Shown piece after piece: positions 44,784 to 53,995 of a stretch of 64,000 bases of DNA. The notes under the pieces are model-generated. The model was not told where the DNA came from. It saw only the letters and a program-made list of their open reading frames with translations, and ran no database searches. This DNA is from JAHECE01 sp963780675. GTDB lineage: Bacteria > Actinomycetota > Actinomycetes > Actinomycetales > JAHECE01. Position 1 is the first letter of the stretch, and the number at the start of each line of letters is the position of its first letter. Both the position numbers and the translations under genes were made by a program. The stretch is taken from assembly GCA_963780675.1 (NCBI GenBank), contig CAWACR010000010.1:62001-126000 (forward strand), given 5' to 3'.

Positions 44784-47584
44784 TCAACGGCCCGTGAGGC
44801 TCCAGGCGTCCTCGCCGGCGTCGTCGTCCTCGTCATCGGCGTAGGTGACGTCGACGTCGGCCGGTGCCGCGCCGTCGTCGTCCTCGAACGCGTCGCCGAT
44901 CCCGCCGCCGGAGAGCAGCGCGAGGGTCCGCGGCAGCTCCTCGGGCGAGACGAGCACCTCGCGCGCCTTGGATCCCTCGGACGGGCCGACGATCTCGCGC
45001 GACTCCAGCAGGTCCATGAGCCGGCCCGCCTTGGCGAAGCCGACGCGCAGCTTGCGCTGCAGCATGGACGTCGAGCCGAACTGCGTGGTCACCACGAGCT
45101 CGGCCGCTTGCAGGAGCAGGTCGAGGTCGTCGCCGATGTCGTCGTCGACCTGCTTCTTCGCCACTACCGCGACGACGTCGTCGCGGTAGTGCGGCTGGAG
45201 CTGGCCCTTGACGTGGTCGACGACGGCGTGGATCTCGCTCTCGGTGACCCAGGCGCCCTGCACGCGGATCGGCTTGGCGGCCCCCATCGGGAGGAAGAGC
45301 GCGTCACCCTGGCCGATGAGCTTCTCGGCGCCGGGCTGGTCCAGGACCACCCGGGAGTCGGCGAGGGACGACGTCGCGAACGCCAGCCTGCTCGGCACGT
45401 TCGCCTTGATCAGGCCGGTGACGACGTCGACGCTCGGCCGCTGCGTCGCCAGCACGAGGTGGATGCCGGCGGCCCGCGCGAGCTGGGTGATCCGCTGGAT
45501 GGACGCCTCGACGTCGCGCGGGGCGACCATCATGAGGTCCGCGAGCTCGTCGACGATCACGAGCAGGTACGGGTACGGCGAGATGACTTCCGTTCCGAAC
45601 CCGGCAGGGGACGCACCGCCCCCGAGCGGACGGCCGCGTTGAAGTCGTCGACGTGCTTGAAGCCGAAGGCCGCGAGGTCGTCGTAGCGCGCCTCCATCTC
45701 GCGGACCACCCAGTCGAGTGCCTCGGCCGCCTTCTTCGGGTTGGTGATGATCGGCGTGATCAGGTGCGGGATGCCGCCGTAGATGGTCAGCTCGACGCGC
45801 TTGGGGTCCACGAGGACCATGCGCACCTCCTCGGGCGTGGCCCGCATGAGGATCGAGGTGATCATCGAGTTGACGAAGGAGGACTTGCCGGCGCCGGTCG
45901 CGCCCGCGACGAGCAGGTGGGGCGTCTTCGCGAGGTTGGCGACGACGTACCCGCCCTCGACGTCCTTGCCGACGCCGATCGTGAGCGGGTGCTGGCTGCG
46001 CCGGGCGGCGGCGGAGCGCAGCACGTCGCCGAGGGACACCGTCTCGCGGTCGGCGTTGGGGATCTCGATGCCGATCGCCGACTTGCCCGGGATGGGCGAG
46101 AGGATGCGCACGTCCGCGGAGGCGACGGCGTAGGAGATGTTCCGGCTCAGGGCGGTGACCCGCTCCACCTTGATGCCCGGGCCGAGCTCCACCTCGTAGC
46201 GCGTGACCGTGGGCCCGCGGGTGAACCCGGTGACGCGGGCGTCCACCTCGAACTGGTCGAGCACCGAGGTCAGGGACTCGACCACGCGGTCGTTCACCGC
46301 GGAGCGCACCTTGTGGGGCGCCCCCTTGACCAGCACCTCCTCAGGCGGGAGGGAGTAGGCCAGACCCGGCTCGAGCTCGAGCTGCTCCGCCACGGCGGGC
46401 AGCGCCTGCGTCGGGGGCGGCAGGAGGTCGTGGGCGCCGTCGGCGGCCCCGTCCTCGGGGCGCGGGGACGCGTCGGCGCCGTCCGCGACCACGGGACCGA
46501 CCGGCGGGGTGGGCTCGGCGAGGCGGCGCGTGGCGCCGTCGGGCGTCTCGTCGTCGGCGGTCGAGAGCTCGTGGGCTCGGGTGTAGGCCTCGTCGCCCTC
46601 GTACTCGCCGGGTTCGACGGCGCGGCCACGGCGGCGTCGCCGGGGCAGGACGGCGGTGGCCGCTCGGTCCTCGTCGCCGGATCCGGACGGGGCGTCCGCC
46701 GCGGCGTCCGTCCCCATGGCCGGCACGCGGTTGATCCAGTGCCACAGCTGCCGCAGCCGTTGCGGGATGGCGTGGACGGGCGTCGCCGTGACGACCAGGA
46801 GCCCGAAGAACCCGAGTAGGACCAGAAGGGGGACGCTCACCCACACGCTCAGCGCCGCCGTCAGCGGGGCGGAGACCACCCAGCCGACGACGCCGCCCGC
46901 AGCACGCACATCGGCCCAGCTCTGCGTGGGGTCGGGGACGCCGGCGGACACCGACACCAGGCCGCAGACCGACAGGGTGATGGCGGCGGCCCCGATGGCG
47001 ACGCGCCCGTTGACCGCGGTGCGGTCCGGGTGGCGCATGAGGCGAATCGCGAACGCCGTCAGCACGATGGGCACCAGCACGCCCACGACCCCGAACAGGC
47101 CGGCGACGACGCTGTGGATGGCGGTGCCGGCCGAGCCGGAGAGGGCGAACCACTCCCGGGCCGCGATGACGATCGCGAGCCCCAGGAGCGTGAAGGCGAG
47201 GCCGTCCCGGCGGTGCGCCGGGTCGAGGCCCCGAGCACCACGACCGACCCCTCGGACCGCACCTCCGACCATGTGGGCGACCCCCATCCAGATGCCCCGG
47301 ACCGCACGGACCAGGAGCGGCGACTTCTTGACCGGCGGCTGAGTCGACCCACTGCGTGAGCCGGAGCCCTTGGTCACAGCGCCGTTGGCGGCGGTGCTCT
47401 TCGCGCTGGTGCTCGCGCCCTTGGCGCTGGTGCTCTTGGCGCTGGTGCTCTTGGCGGCAGTGCCGCGCGCGCTCGCGCTGCTCGACGACGCACCGCCGGT
47501 GCGCGGCGTGCTCGCCTTGCCGGCGGCGCGGTTCTGCACCGCGGCGCTGCGGCCGGGGGCACGCGAGGTCGTACGAGTAGCCAT
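44784..47584 (-). CDS. ftsK: DNA translocase FtsK/SpoIIIE (one frameshift as read)
   Basis: Septal DNA pump that clears chromosome arms at division. It has a Lys/Ser/Thr/Ala-rich N-terminal linker containing a 15-bp repeat, four to five membrane segments (about 100-230), a long acidic linker, the motor domain with Walker A AGATGAGKSSFVNSM and Walker B-like VDELADLMMV, and a C-terminal winged-helix gamma domain (REVLVSPEELP). The frame breaks near 45590 (a missing base within GAACGGAAG); PGSER on one side and EVISPYPYLLVIVDELADLM in the next frame join the two. Corrected length is about 933 residues. ATG 47584 is preferred over an ATG 57 nt upstream. Confidence 0.93.
47391..47460 (-). repeat. 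15-bp repeat in the FtsK N-terminal linker
   Basis: Units of GCGCTGGTGCTCTTG (plus strand) repeat in tandem four to five times, giving protein repeats KSTSAKSTSAKG and KSTAAN. One copy carries base changes. Confidence 0.85.
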
Positions 47585-47645
47585 GTTCCTCACGGTACCT
47601 GCGCGATCGGCCGCGGCCGAACCCCGCCGCGCTGCTCCCACCCTC

Positions 47646-47669
47646 TCTCCCCGCGGATGGGCGGGGAGA
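47646..47669. terminator. Terminator-like hairpin downstream of the GH32 gene
   Basis: TCTCCCCGC (47646-47654) pairs with GCGGGGAGA (47661-47669) around a 6-nt loop, between the GH32 stop and the ftsK start, both minus strand. It would end the GH32 transcript. Confidence 0.6.
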
Positions 47670-47689
47670 TCCGGGGGCGGGACAAGGGA

Positions 47690-49024
47690 TCAGGGCATGC
47701 GGGCCGGGTCCAGGGCCCACCAGGAGAGACCCTCGGCAGCCGTGGGTGCGCACCGCAACCCACCCTCGGGCACGACGACCGGCGCCCCCGCGAGCCCGAC
47801 ACCCGTGGACACCTCGAGCACAGGCCCGTCGACGACGACGCGCACCGGCGCCGACCCGCGCGGCACGCGGAGGGTCTGGCCCTCGCCCGCAGCGCTCGGC
47901 CCGATCACGACGTCCACCCAGCCCGGCCCCGCGGTGAACGAGACGACCGTGGTCCCCTCGCCGTCGCGCAGCTCGATCGCCTCGACGCCGGCGCCACCGG
48001 GCGCCCATTCCACGTCGAGGGCGCGGTGCCCGACGGCGCGGTGCCCGACGGCGCGGTGCCCGACGGCGCCGGGCGCCACCCGCAGCGTGGCGACGGCAGG
48101 GTGCGGGTCCAGCCGGACGCCGTCGTCGGCCGCGCTCAGGACGTACGGCACGCTCAGGGCGCCCTGCCAGCCCGCCGCGACGTCCCTCACGCCGCGGATC
48201 CAGAAGATGACGCCCGGCCGACCCTCCGCGTCCACGAAGGCCGACGCCGCGTAGTGGCCGCCGTAGGCGAGTTGCTGCCAGGCGCGCGGCGTGAAACGCC
48301 CGTCGGCGTAGGTCCCGACGGCGCAGGCCACGTCGCGGATGGCCTCCGGCTCCCACGTCGAGAAGACGAGGACGTGGGCGTCCCCGACCGCGAGCAGCTG
48401 CGGGCACTCCCAGCCCTTGCCGGTCCAGGCGCCCTCGGTCTCGGCGGTGTTCCGGTGGGCGAGGGGGCCGTCGTAGGTCCAGGTCGCGAGGTCGGGTGAG
48501 GAGTAGGCGAGGGCGGCCGCGGTGCCGTCCTCGTAGGCCGCGCCGACGAGCATCCGCCAGCCGTCGCCGTCGCGGAACACGCACGGGTCGCGGAAGACGG
48601 CGAGCGCCGGGTCGTCCGGCGGCTCGGCGACGACGTCACCCTTGGCCCAGTGGTCCCAGCCGTCGTCGAGGGGATGCGCCACGCGCGCCCGGCCGAGGTC
48701 GAGGTTCGGCAGGTTGACCGAGGTGTAGAACATCGCGGCCGGACCGCCGTCCGGGGGCACGACGACCGACCCGGACCAGCACCCGTCGTCGCCCTCTCCC
48801 GGGGCGAGCGCGACCCGGTGCTCGGTCCAGTGCAGGAGGTCCGGGCTCGTGACGTGCCCCCAGTGGCAGCCGAGGTCCCACTCCGGCACCTCGGGGACGT
48901 GCTGGTAGAAGAGGTGGTACCGGCCGTCGTGGTAGGTGAGCCCGAGCGGGTCGTTGAGCCAGCCGGCCCCCGGGGTGACGTGGAAGGCAGGGCGCGGGCC
49001 GGGTTGCGGCGCGGGGTCGATCAT
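47690..49024 (-). CDS. Glycoside hydrolase family 32 protein (beta-fructosidase/sucrose-6-phosphate hydrolase type)
   Basis: Hydrolyses beta-fructosides such as sucrose, sucrose-6-phosphate or fructans. About 444 residues; the five-bladed propeller catalytic residues are present: nucleophile Asp25 in WLNDPLG, FRDPCVF (transition-state Asp) and GKGWECPQL (acid/base Glu). A C-terminal beta-sandwich follows and contains AVGHRAVGHRAVGHRA from a 15-bp repeat. No signal peptide is seen, so it acts in the cytoplasm. ATG follows TAGCGT by 8 nt. No sucrose transporter is adjacent, so the substrate is not settled. Confidence 0.88.
   Translation of the reverse strand: MIDPAPQPGPRPAFHVTPGAGWLNDPLGLTYHDGRYHLFYQHVPEVPEWDLGCHWGHVTSPDLLHWTEHRVALAPGEGDDGCWSGSVVVPPDGGPAAMFYTSVNLPNLDLGRARVAHPLDDGWDHWAKGDVVAEPPDDPALAVFRDPCVFRDGDGWRMLVGAAYEDGTAAALAYSSPDLATWTYDGPLAHRNTAETEGAWTGKGWECPQLLAVGDAHVLVFSTWEPEAIRDVACAVGTYADGRFTPRAWQQLAYGGHYAASAFVDAEGRPGVIFWIRGVRDVAAGWQGALSVPYVLSAADDGVRLDPHPAVATLRVAPGAVGHRAVGHRAVGHRALDVEWAPGGAGVEAIELRDGEGTTVVSFTAGPGWVDVVIGPSAAGEGQTLRVPRGSAPVRVVVDGPVLEVSTGVGLAGAPVVVPEGGLRCAPTAAEGLSWWALDPARMP
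48021..48065 (-). repeat. Three exact 15-bp repeats in the GH32 gene
   Basis: GCGCGGTGCCCGACG repeats three times exactly, giving AVGHR repeats between two parts of the C-terminal domain. Confidence 0.9.
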
Positions 49025-49120
49025 GCCCACCTACGCTACGCGCGCCGGCCGCGATCCTCGCCCCACTCCGCAGTCCAGCACTCCTACCCGCACTCCCCAC
49101 CCTCCCCACTCCCCCAGACT

Positions 49121-49177
49121 GCGAACATCTGGGCAGATCGCGAACATCGGAGGTTCGCGATCTGCCCGGATGTTCGC
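49121..49177. terminator. Strong inverted repeat, possible rnj terminator or regulatory site
   Basis: Left arm 49121-49145 and right arm 49153-49177 are complementary at 24 of 25 positions with a 7-nt loop. The arm contains GCGAACATCTGGGCAGATCG, itself with an internal inverted repeat. It lies downstream of RNase J on the minus strand and upstream of GH32. Confidence 0.65.
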
Positions 49178-49184
49178 GATCTGC

Positions 49185-49284
49185 GGGGGGCGGGTGGGTC
49201 AGGTGGCGGGCAGGTGGGAGAGGGGGCGGGTGGGAGGGGGCGGGTAGGAGCGAGGTCGGGTGGGGCGGGTGGGAGCGGGGGCGA
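49185..49284 (+). other. G-rich tract with G-quadruplex potential
   Basis: About 100 nt with more than ten runs of three to six G separated by one to seven bases (e.g. GGGGGGCGGGTGGG). It meets the G3+N1-7 pattern for intramolecular quadruplexes. A matching C-rich stretch lies on the other side of the hairpin. Confidence 0.55.
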
Positions 49285-49296
49285 GGTTCGGTGCGG

Positions 49297-50982
49297 CTAC
49301 GCCTCGACCACGACCGGGATGATCATCGGCCGACGGCGCAACGTGCTCGCGACCCAGCGCCCCACGACGCGGCGGATCACCTGCTGCAACTGGTGGGTGT
49401 CCGCCGAACCGCTCGCGGCGGCCTCGGAGAGAGCGCGGCTCACGGCCGGGACGATCTCCCGCAGCACGGCGTCGTCCTCCGCGACGCCCCGGGCATGGAT
49501 GTGCGGTCCCGAGATCACGCGCCCGGTCGTCGTGTCCACGACGGCGAAGACCGAGATGAAGCCCTCCTCGCCCAGGATGCGCCGGTCCTTCAGCTCGACG
49601 TCGGTGATCTCGCCCACGCTCGAACCATCGACGTAGACGTAGCCGCACGGGACGGCGCCCGCGATCCGTGCCAGGCCGTCGGCGAGGTCGACGACGACGC
49701 CGTCCTCCGCGAGCACGACCCGCTCGGGCGCCAACCCGGTCTTGACTGCGAGGGCTCCGTTCGCCACCAGGTGGCGGATCTCGCCGTGGATGGGCATGAC
49801 GTTGCGGGGCCGCACGATGTTGTAGCAGTACAGGAGCTCCCCGGCACTGGCGTGGCCGGACACGTGCACCTTGGCGTTGCCCTGGTGGACCACCTTCGCG
49901 CCGAGTCGCATGAGCCCGTTGATCACCCGGTAGACGGCGTTCTCGTTGCCGGGGATCAGCGAGGACGCGAACACCACCGTGTCACCGGGGCCCACCGAGA
50001 CCTTGTGGTCCCGGTTCGCGATGCGGCTGAGCACGGCCATCGGCTCCCCCTGAGAGCCCGTGCACATGAGCACGACCTCGTCGGGCGGCAGGCTGTCCAC
50101 CTTCTTGGCGTCGATGAGGATGTTGTCGGGCACCCGCAGGTAGCCGAGCTGCGCCGCGATCGTCATGTTCCGCACCATCGACCGCCCGACCAGCGACACC
50201 CGGCGTCCGTGGGTCGCCGCGGCGTCGAGCACCTGCTGGACGCGGTGGACGTGGGAGGCGAAGGAGGCGACGACGATCTGCCCGTGCGCCTGGGCGAACA
50301 CGGAGTCGAGCACTGGGCCGATCTCGCGCTCGCTCGTGGTGAAGCCGGGCACCTCGGCGTTGGTGGAGTCGACCATGAAGAGGTCGACGCCGGCCTCGCC
50401 GAGCCGGGCGAAGGCCCGCAGGTCCGTGATCCGGCCGTCGAGCGGCAGCTGGTCCATCTTGAAGTCGCCGGTGTGGAGCACGGTGCCCGCCGGGGTCCGC
50501 ACGGCCACGGCGAGGGCGTCCGGGATCGAGTGGTTGACGGCCACGAACTCGCACTCGAAGGGCCCGAGACGCTCCGTCTGCCCCTCGCGCACGGCGAGCG
50601 TGATCGGCACGATCCGGTGCTCGTTGAGCTTGGCCTCGATGAAGGCCAGCGTGAGCTGGGAGCCCAGGAGGGGGATGTCGGGGCGCAGCCGCAACAGGTA
50701 CGGGACGGCACCGATGTGGTCCTCGTGGCCGTGGGTGAGGACGACGGCGATGACGTCGTCCAGCCGGTCGGCGATGTAGTCGAAGTCCGGGAGGATCAGG
50801 TCGACGCCCGGGTGGTGGTCCTCCGGGAAGAGCACGCCGCAGTCGATGATCAGCAGCTTGCCCGCGTACTCGAGGACGGCCATGTTCCGGCCGACTTCAC
50901 CGAGGCCGCCCAGTGCGACGATGCGGAGCGCGCCGTCGGCGAGGGGGCCCGGGCGCCCGAGCTCGGGGTGCGGGTGGCTCAC
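49297..50982 (-). CDS. rnj: Ribonuclease J
   Basis: Metallo-beta-lactamase/beta-CASP ribonuclease with 5'-exo and endo activity in RNA maturation and decay. The 561-residue product has the metal motif HGHEDHIGA near residue 80, LLIDCGVLFPEDHHPGVD before it, HTGDFKMDQ, DSTNAEVPG, and the beta-CASP serine/histidine block KVHVSGHAS. The actinobacterial C-terminal domain completes it. It follows dapA by 46 nt; dapA-rnj-ftsK proximity is common in actinobacteria. Confidence 0.96.
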   Translation of the reverse strand: MSHPHPELGRPGPLADGALRIVALGGLGEVGRNMAVLEYAGKLLIIDCGVLFPEDHHPGVDLILPDFDYIADRLDDVIAVVLTHGHEDHIGAVPYLLRLRPDIPLLGSQLTLAFIEAKLNEHRIVPITLAVREGQTERLGPFECEFVAVNHSIPDALAVAVRTPAGTVLHTGDFKMDQLPLDGRITDLRAFARLGEAGVDLFMVDSTNAEVPGFTTSEREIGPVLDSVFAQAHGQIVVASFASHVHRVQQVLDAAATHGRRVSLVGRSMVRNMTIAAQLGYLRVPDNILIDAKKVDSLPPDEVVLMCTGSQGEPMAVLSRIANRDHKVSVGPGDTVVFASSLIPGNENAVYRVINGLMRLGAKVVHQGNAKVHVSGHASAGELLYCYNIVRPRNVMPIHGEIRHLVANGALAVKTGLAPERVVLAEDGVVVDLADGLARIAGAVPCGYVYVDGSSVGEITDVELKDRRILGEEGFISVFAVVDTTTGRVISGPHIHARGVAEDDAVLREIVPAVSRALSEAAASGSADTHQLQQVIRRVVGRWVASTLRRRPMIIPVVVEA

Positions 50983-51028
50983 AAGACCCTCCAGGTCGTT
51001 CGCGGGGCCCCGCCGGCGGCGCAGCCCC

Positions 51029-51949
51029 TCACAGGATTCCCGCGAGCACGAGCGCGTGCTCGAGGTCGGCCAGCTCGGCCGGGTCCGCCGCCACCAACGG
51101 CGAACGGACCGTTCGCGTGGGGATCACGCGGAGCAGCTCCACCGCCGCCTTCGCCATGACAGCGCCCTGCCCACCACCCATGATCGCCGTCACGAGAGGG
51201 ACGAGGTCGGCGGCGATGCGCCGCGCGGACGCCAGGTCGCCCGCGTCCACCGCGGCGACCATCTGGGCGTAGGGGCCGGCCGCGACGTGTCCGACCACGC
51301 TCACGATTCCGGACGCGCCGTGTGCGAGCCACGCGAAGTTGAGCCCGTCGTCGCCGGAGTAGAACTCCAGGCCGGTACGCAGCATCCGGCGGAACCCCTG
51401 GTCGACGTTACCGGTGGCGTCCTTCACCGCCTTGATCTGGGGGACCGCGGCAAGGCGGTCGAGGGTGGCGTCCGCGATGGCGACGCCGGTACGACCGGGG
51501 ATGTCGTAGAGCATCGCGGGGAGGTCCGTCGCCTCGACGACGGCGCGGAGGTGGCGGTAGACGCCCTCCTGCGAGGGGCGGTTGTAGTACGGGGTCACCA
51601 CCAGGAGGCCGTGCGCGCCCGTGCGCTCGGCGCTCTCCGCGATGCGGACGGCGTGGGCCGTGTCGTTCGACCCGGCCCCGGCGACGATGGTCGCGCGATC
51701 GCCCACGACGTCGACGACGGCGCGGACCAGGTCGTCCTTCTCCGGCTGGTGGGTGGTCGGGGACTCGCCCGTCGTGCCGTTGAGCACGAGGCCGTCGCAC
51801 CCGGAGTCGACGAGGTAGGTGGCGAGAGCCTGGGCGGAGGGGATGTCGATACGCCCGTCGGCGTCGAAGGGCGTGACCATCGCGGTGAGGACCGACCCGA
51901 ACGTGCGGGAGGGGGTGGGCGCGGCGGTGCTCGGCAGGTCGAACGGCAT
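51029..51949 (-). CDS. dapA: 4-hydroxy-tetrahydrodipicolinate synthase
   Basis: Condenses pyruvate and aspartate semialdehyde at the entry to the diaminopimelate/lysine pathway. The 306-residue product has GTTGESPT, YNRPSQEGVY, the tyrosine/proton-relay segment YDIPGRTGVAI and the Schiff-base lysine in AVKDATGN. The ATG at 51949 follows TACCGT by 7 nt (leaderless), so the GTG three codons earlier is rejected. It is cotranscribable with rnj. dapB lies about 10 kb away beyond the sugar locus. Confidence 0.95.
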   Translation of the reverse strand: MPFDLPSTAAPTPSRTFGSVLTAMVTPFDADGRIDIPSAQALATYLVDSGCDGLVLNGTTGESPTTHQPEKDDLVRAVVDVVGDRATIVAGAGSNDTAHAVRIAESAERTGAHGLLVVTPYYNRPSQEGVYRHLRAVVEATDLPAMLYDIPGRTGVAIADATLDRLAAVPQIKAVKDATGNVDQGFRRMLRTGLEFYSGDDGLNFAWLAHGASGIVSVVGHVAAGPYAQMVAAVDAGDLASARRIAADLVPLVTAIMGGGQGAVMAKAAVELLRVIPTRTVRSPLVAADPAELADLEHALVLAGIL

Positions 51950-51956
51950 GGGGCCC

Positions 51957-51962
51957 ACGGTA
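51957..51962 (-). promoter_or_regulatory. Putative leaderless -10 (TACCGT) of dapA
   Basis: TACCGT is 7 nt before the ATG at 51949. The alternative GTG start would overlap this box. Confidence 0.55.
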
Positions 51963-51993
51963 GCGCCGCAGGGCCTGGGACCTCTCCACTGTG

Positions 51994-52030
51994 CGGAAGG
52001 TCCGCCGCGGGTTTCGTGGCGGACCTTCCG
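51994..52030. terminator. Terminator downstream of the GH13 amylase gene
   Basis: CGGAAGGTCCGCCGCG (51994-52009) and CGTGGCGGACCTTCCG (52015-52030) form a 16-bp stem with one mismatch and a 5-nt loop. It lies between the amylase stop and dapA, both minus strand. Confidence 0.8.
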
Positions 52031-52031
52031 G

Positions 52032-52070
52032 GTGGTGCGCTCGTGTGGTGCGCTCGTGTGGTGCGCTCGT
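52032..52070 (+). repeat. 13-bp tandem repeat, three exact copies
   Basis: GTGGTGCGCTCGT occurs three times exactly at 52032-52044, 52045-52057 and 52058-52070, between the terminator hairpin and the amylase stop codon. Confidence 0.9.
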
Positions 52071-52091
52071 GTGCTTGGTCGTGGGGTGTGG

Positions 52092-53912
52092 TCAGGGGGT
52101 GCAGGTCCACATGCCGAAGGCGGGGCCGGTGGCGGGGAGGGTGACCCAGCCGTCGGGGTCGGCGTGCAGGTCAGCGGTTCCGGCCAGGCCGCTGAGCCGG
52201 GCCCCGACCACGCTCACGGGAACCCGGACCGGGGCGTGGGCCGCGCGGGCCGCGTGGACCAGGACCGACTCCCCCGGGGCCTCACGCAAGAACGTCAACG
52301 CGTCATCACCGATGCTCACCCACCGCAGACCCCCCCGACGCAGCGCCTCGGAATCCTCCCGGGCCCTGAACAACGCCCGCGTCGAGGCCAACCGGGCCTC
52401 ATCCCAACGCTCAGGGTGCTCCCACGGCATCGGGATCCGCGCATACTCCGGCCCGAACGTCGCCAACCCCAACTCATCCCCCGCATAGATCATCGGGACC
52501 CCCGGATACGCCGCGAGCAGGCCGAACGCCACATCCACCACCGCCGCATCCCCCAACAGGGACGCGACCCGGTGCGTGTCATGCGAACCGATCAGATTCA
52601 TCGCGTGCACCGTGCCCATCCACGGCGTCACCCCCGACAACTCCCGCATCGCCTCCACCACCAACGACCCGGGGAGATTCGGCAACGACGGATACTTCCC
52701 ATGCTCATACGGGAACGGCTGCTCCGGGATCAACCACTGCCACACCGGGCGGGTGAACGCCGCATAGTTCATCGTCCCCTGATACCCATCCCCCAACAGG
52801 TCCCGGGAGGCGTCATGGTTGGACTCCGCCTGCAAGAACGACTCCTGCCCCACCGCCGCCGCCATCGTCGCCCGGATCGTCGTCGCGACCTCGTGCGCCA
52901 GATCGATGTCCCCATGAATCCCCGTCATGTTCGCCACATCGATCCGCCACGCATCCAACGCGTGCGGCCCCAACCACCGCGCCACCACCGACTCCGGCCC
53001 CTCATACAACCGCCGCCGCAACTCCATGCTCCGGTGATCGAAGATCGGCATCTCCCGCAAGTTCCACCACGCCGCGTACTCCCGCGGGTGATCCGTGAAG
53101 AAGAAGAACCCCGCCTCCGGGGCCTCGGCATCCGCCAACGCCGCCTGGAACCACTCATGGGTGTCCCCACAATGATTCGTCGTCAAGTCCCCCATCAGAC
53201 GCATCCCCCGCGCACGGGCCGCACCCGCCAACCGCGCCATCGCCTCATCCCCACCCAGCAACGGATCCACCGCATCAAACGTCGACGCGTTGTACCGGTG
53301 ATTCGAGTTCGCCGGGAAGAACGGCGTCAGATAGATCGTCCCCACCCCCAACGAGGCGATGTGATCCAGATGCGCCGTGATCCCATCCAGATCCCCCCCG
53401 AACCACTGCCGCGGCGTATCCGGACCCTCCCCGATCACCGGCTCATCCCACCCCGCCGGCAACGCCCACCCCGGCGCCGGCCGCTCCACACTCTTCGCGA
53501 ACCGATCCGGGAAAATCTGATACATCGTCCCCGTCGCCCACACCGGCGGCTTCACAAACGTCGTGATCCGGAAATCCGCCGCATCCGCCACATCCCGCGA
53601 ATGCAACCCCGACCCGTTCAACCACTGATACCCGTATGGCCCCCCATCCAACAAGAACCGGTACGACACCACCGGATTCACCACCGGCAACTCCGCCCGG
53701 AACCACGTATCACTCACATCCACACGATCCACCACCAACCGGATCAACTCCGGCTCCCCATCCTCAAGCACCCGCACCCACACCCGCGACACATCCGAAA
53801 CCCGCGGCACCCGCACCAACACCGTCACCAACCCCCCCAACACCGGCGTCGGCTCCGGCACATACAACGCAGACCCGTCATGATGCGGCAGGGCCCAAAC
53901 GGCGTCGGTCAT
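52092..53912 (-). CDS. GH13 alpha-amylase family enzyme (neopullulanase/cyclomaltodextrinase-like)
   Basis: Cytoplasmic alpha-glucan hydrolase. The 606-residue product has an N-terminal beta-sandwich domain (about 1-125, VSRVWVRVLEDGEPELIRLV), then the barrel: GDLTTNHCGD, nucleophile Asp in DAWRIDVAN, acid/base Glu in QAESNHD, and IGSHDTHR. An N-terminal domain of this kind is typical of neopullulanases and maltogenic amylases, which act on maltodextrins, pullulan or cyclodextrins. No signal peptide is seen. It follows aglA by 83 nt, with a hairpin between, on the same strand. Substrate is inferred. Confidence 0.9.
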   Translation of the reverse strand: MTDAVWALPHHDGSALYVPEPTPVLGGLVTVLVRVPRVSDVSRVWVRVLEDGEPELIRLVVDRVDVSDTWFRAELPVVNPVVSYRFLLDGGPYGYQWLNGSGLHSRDVADAADFRITTFVKPPVWATGTMYQIFPDRFAKSVERPAPGWALPAGWDEPVIGEGPDTPRQWFGGDLDGITAHLDHIASLGVGTIYLTPFFPANSNHRYNASTFDAVDPLLGGDEAMARLAGAARARGMRLMGDLTTNHCGDTHEWFQAALADAEAPEAGFFFFTDHPREYAAWWNLREMPIFDHRSMELRRRLYEGPESVVARWLGPHALDAWRIDVANMTGIHGDIDLAHEVATTIRATMAAAVGQESFLQAESNHDASRDLLGDGYQGTMNYAAFTRPVWQWLIPEQPFPYEHGKYPSLPNLPGSLVVEAMRELSGVTPWMGTVHAMNLIGSHDTHRVASLLGDAAVVDVAFGLLAAYPGVPMIYAGDELGLATFGPEYARIPMPWEHPERWDEARLASTRALFRAREDSEALRRGGLRWVSIGDDALTFLREAPGESVLVHAARAAHAPVRVPVSVVGARLSGLAGTADLHADPDGWVTLPATGPAFGMWTCTP

Positions 53913-53948
53913 GTCAATCCTCCACGGCGAACGGGTACGTCAGGAATG

Positions 53949-53990
53949 CCGGGTGACGCGGCCCGCAGATCGGGGCGCCGCGCCACCCGG
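53949..53990. terminator. Hairpin between aglA and the amylase gene
   Basis: CCGGGTGACGCGG (53949-53961) and CCGCGCCACCCGG (53978-53990) pair with one mismatch over a 16-nt loop. It may terminate or attenuate transcription from aglA into the amylase gene. Confidence 0.6.
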
Positions 53991-53995
53991 GGGTT

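Larger units (their letters stand above)
49025..49296. other. Intergenic region between RNase J and GH32 with hairpin and G-rich tract
   Basis: 272 bp without a gene. It contains a 25-bp-arm inverted repeat (49121-49177), a C-rich stretch before it and a long run of GGG triplets after it (separate entries), and the GH32 -10 box TAGCGT at 49033-49038, 8 nt before its ATG. Confidence 0.6.

Noticed and set aside
49121..49177. Inverted GCGAAC/GTTCGC repeats as LexA boxes
   Set aside because: Half-sites are spaced 7 or more bases apart instead of 4, and no damage-response gene follows; kept as a hairpin only.
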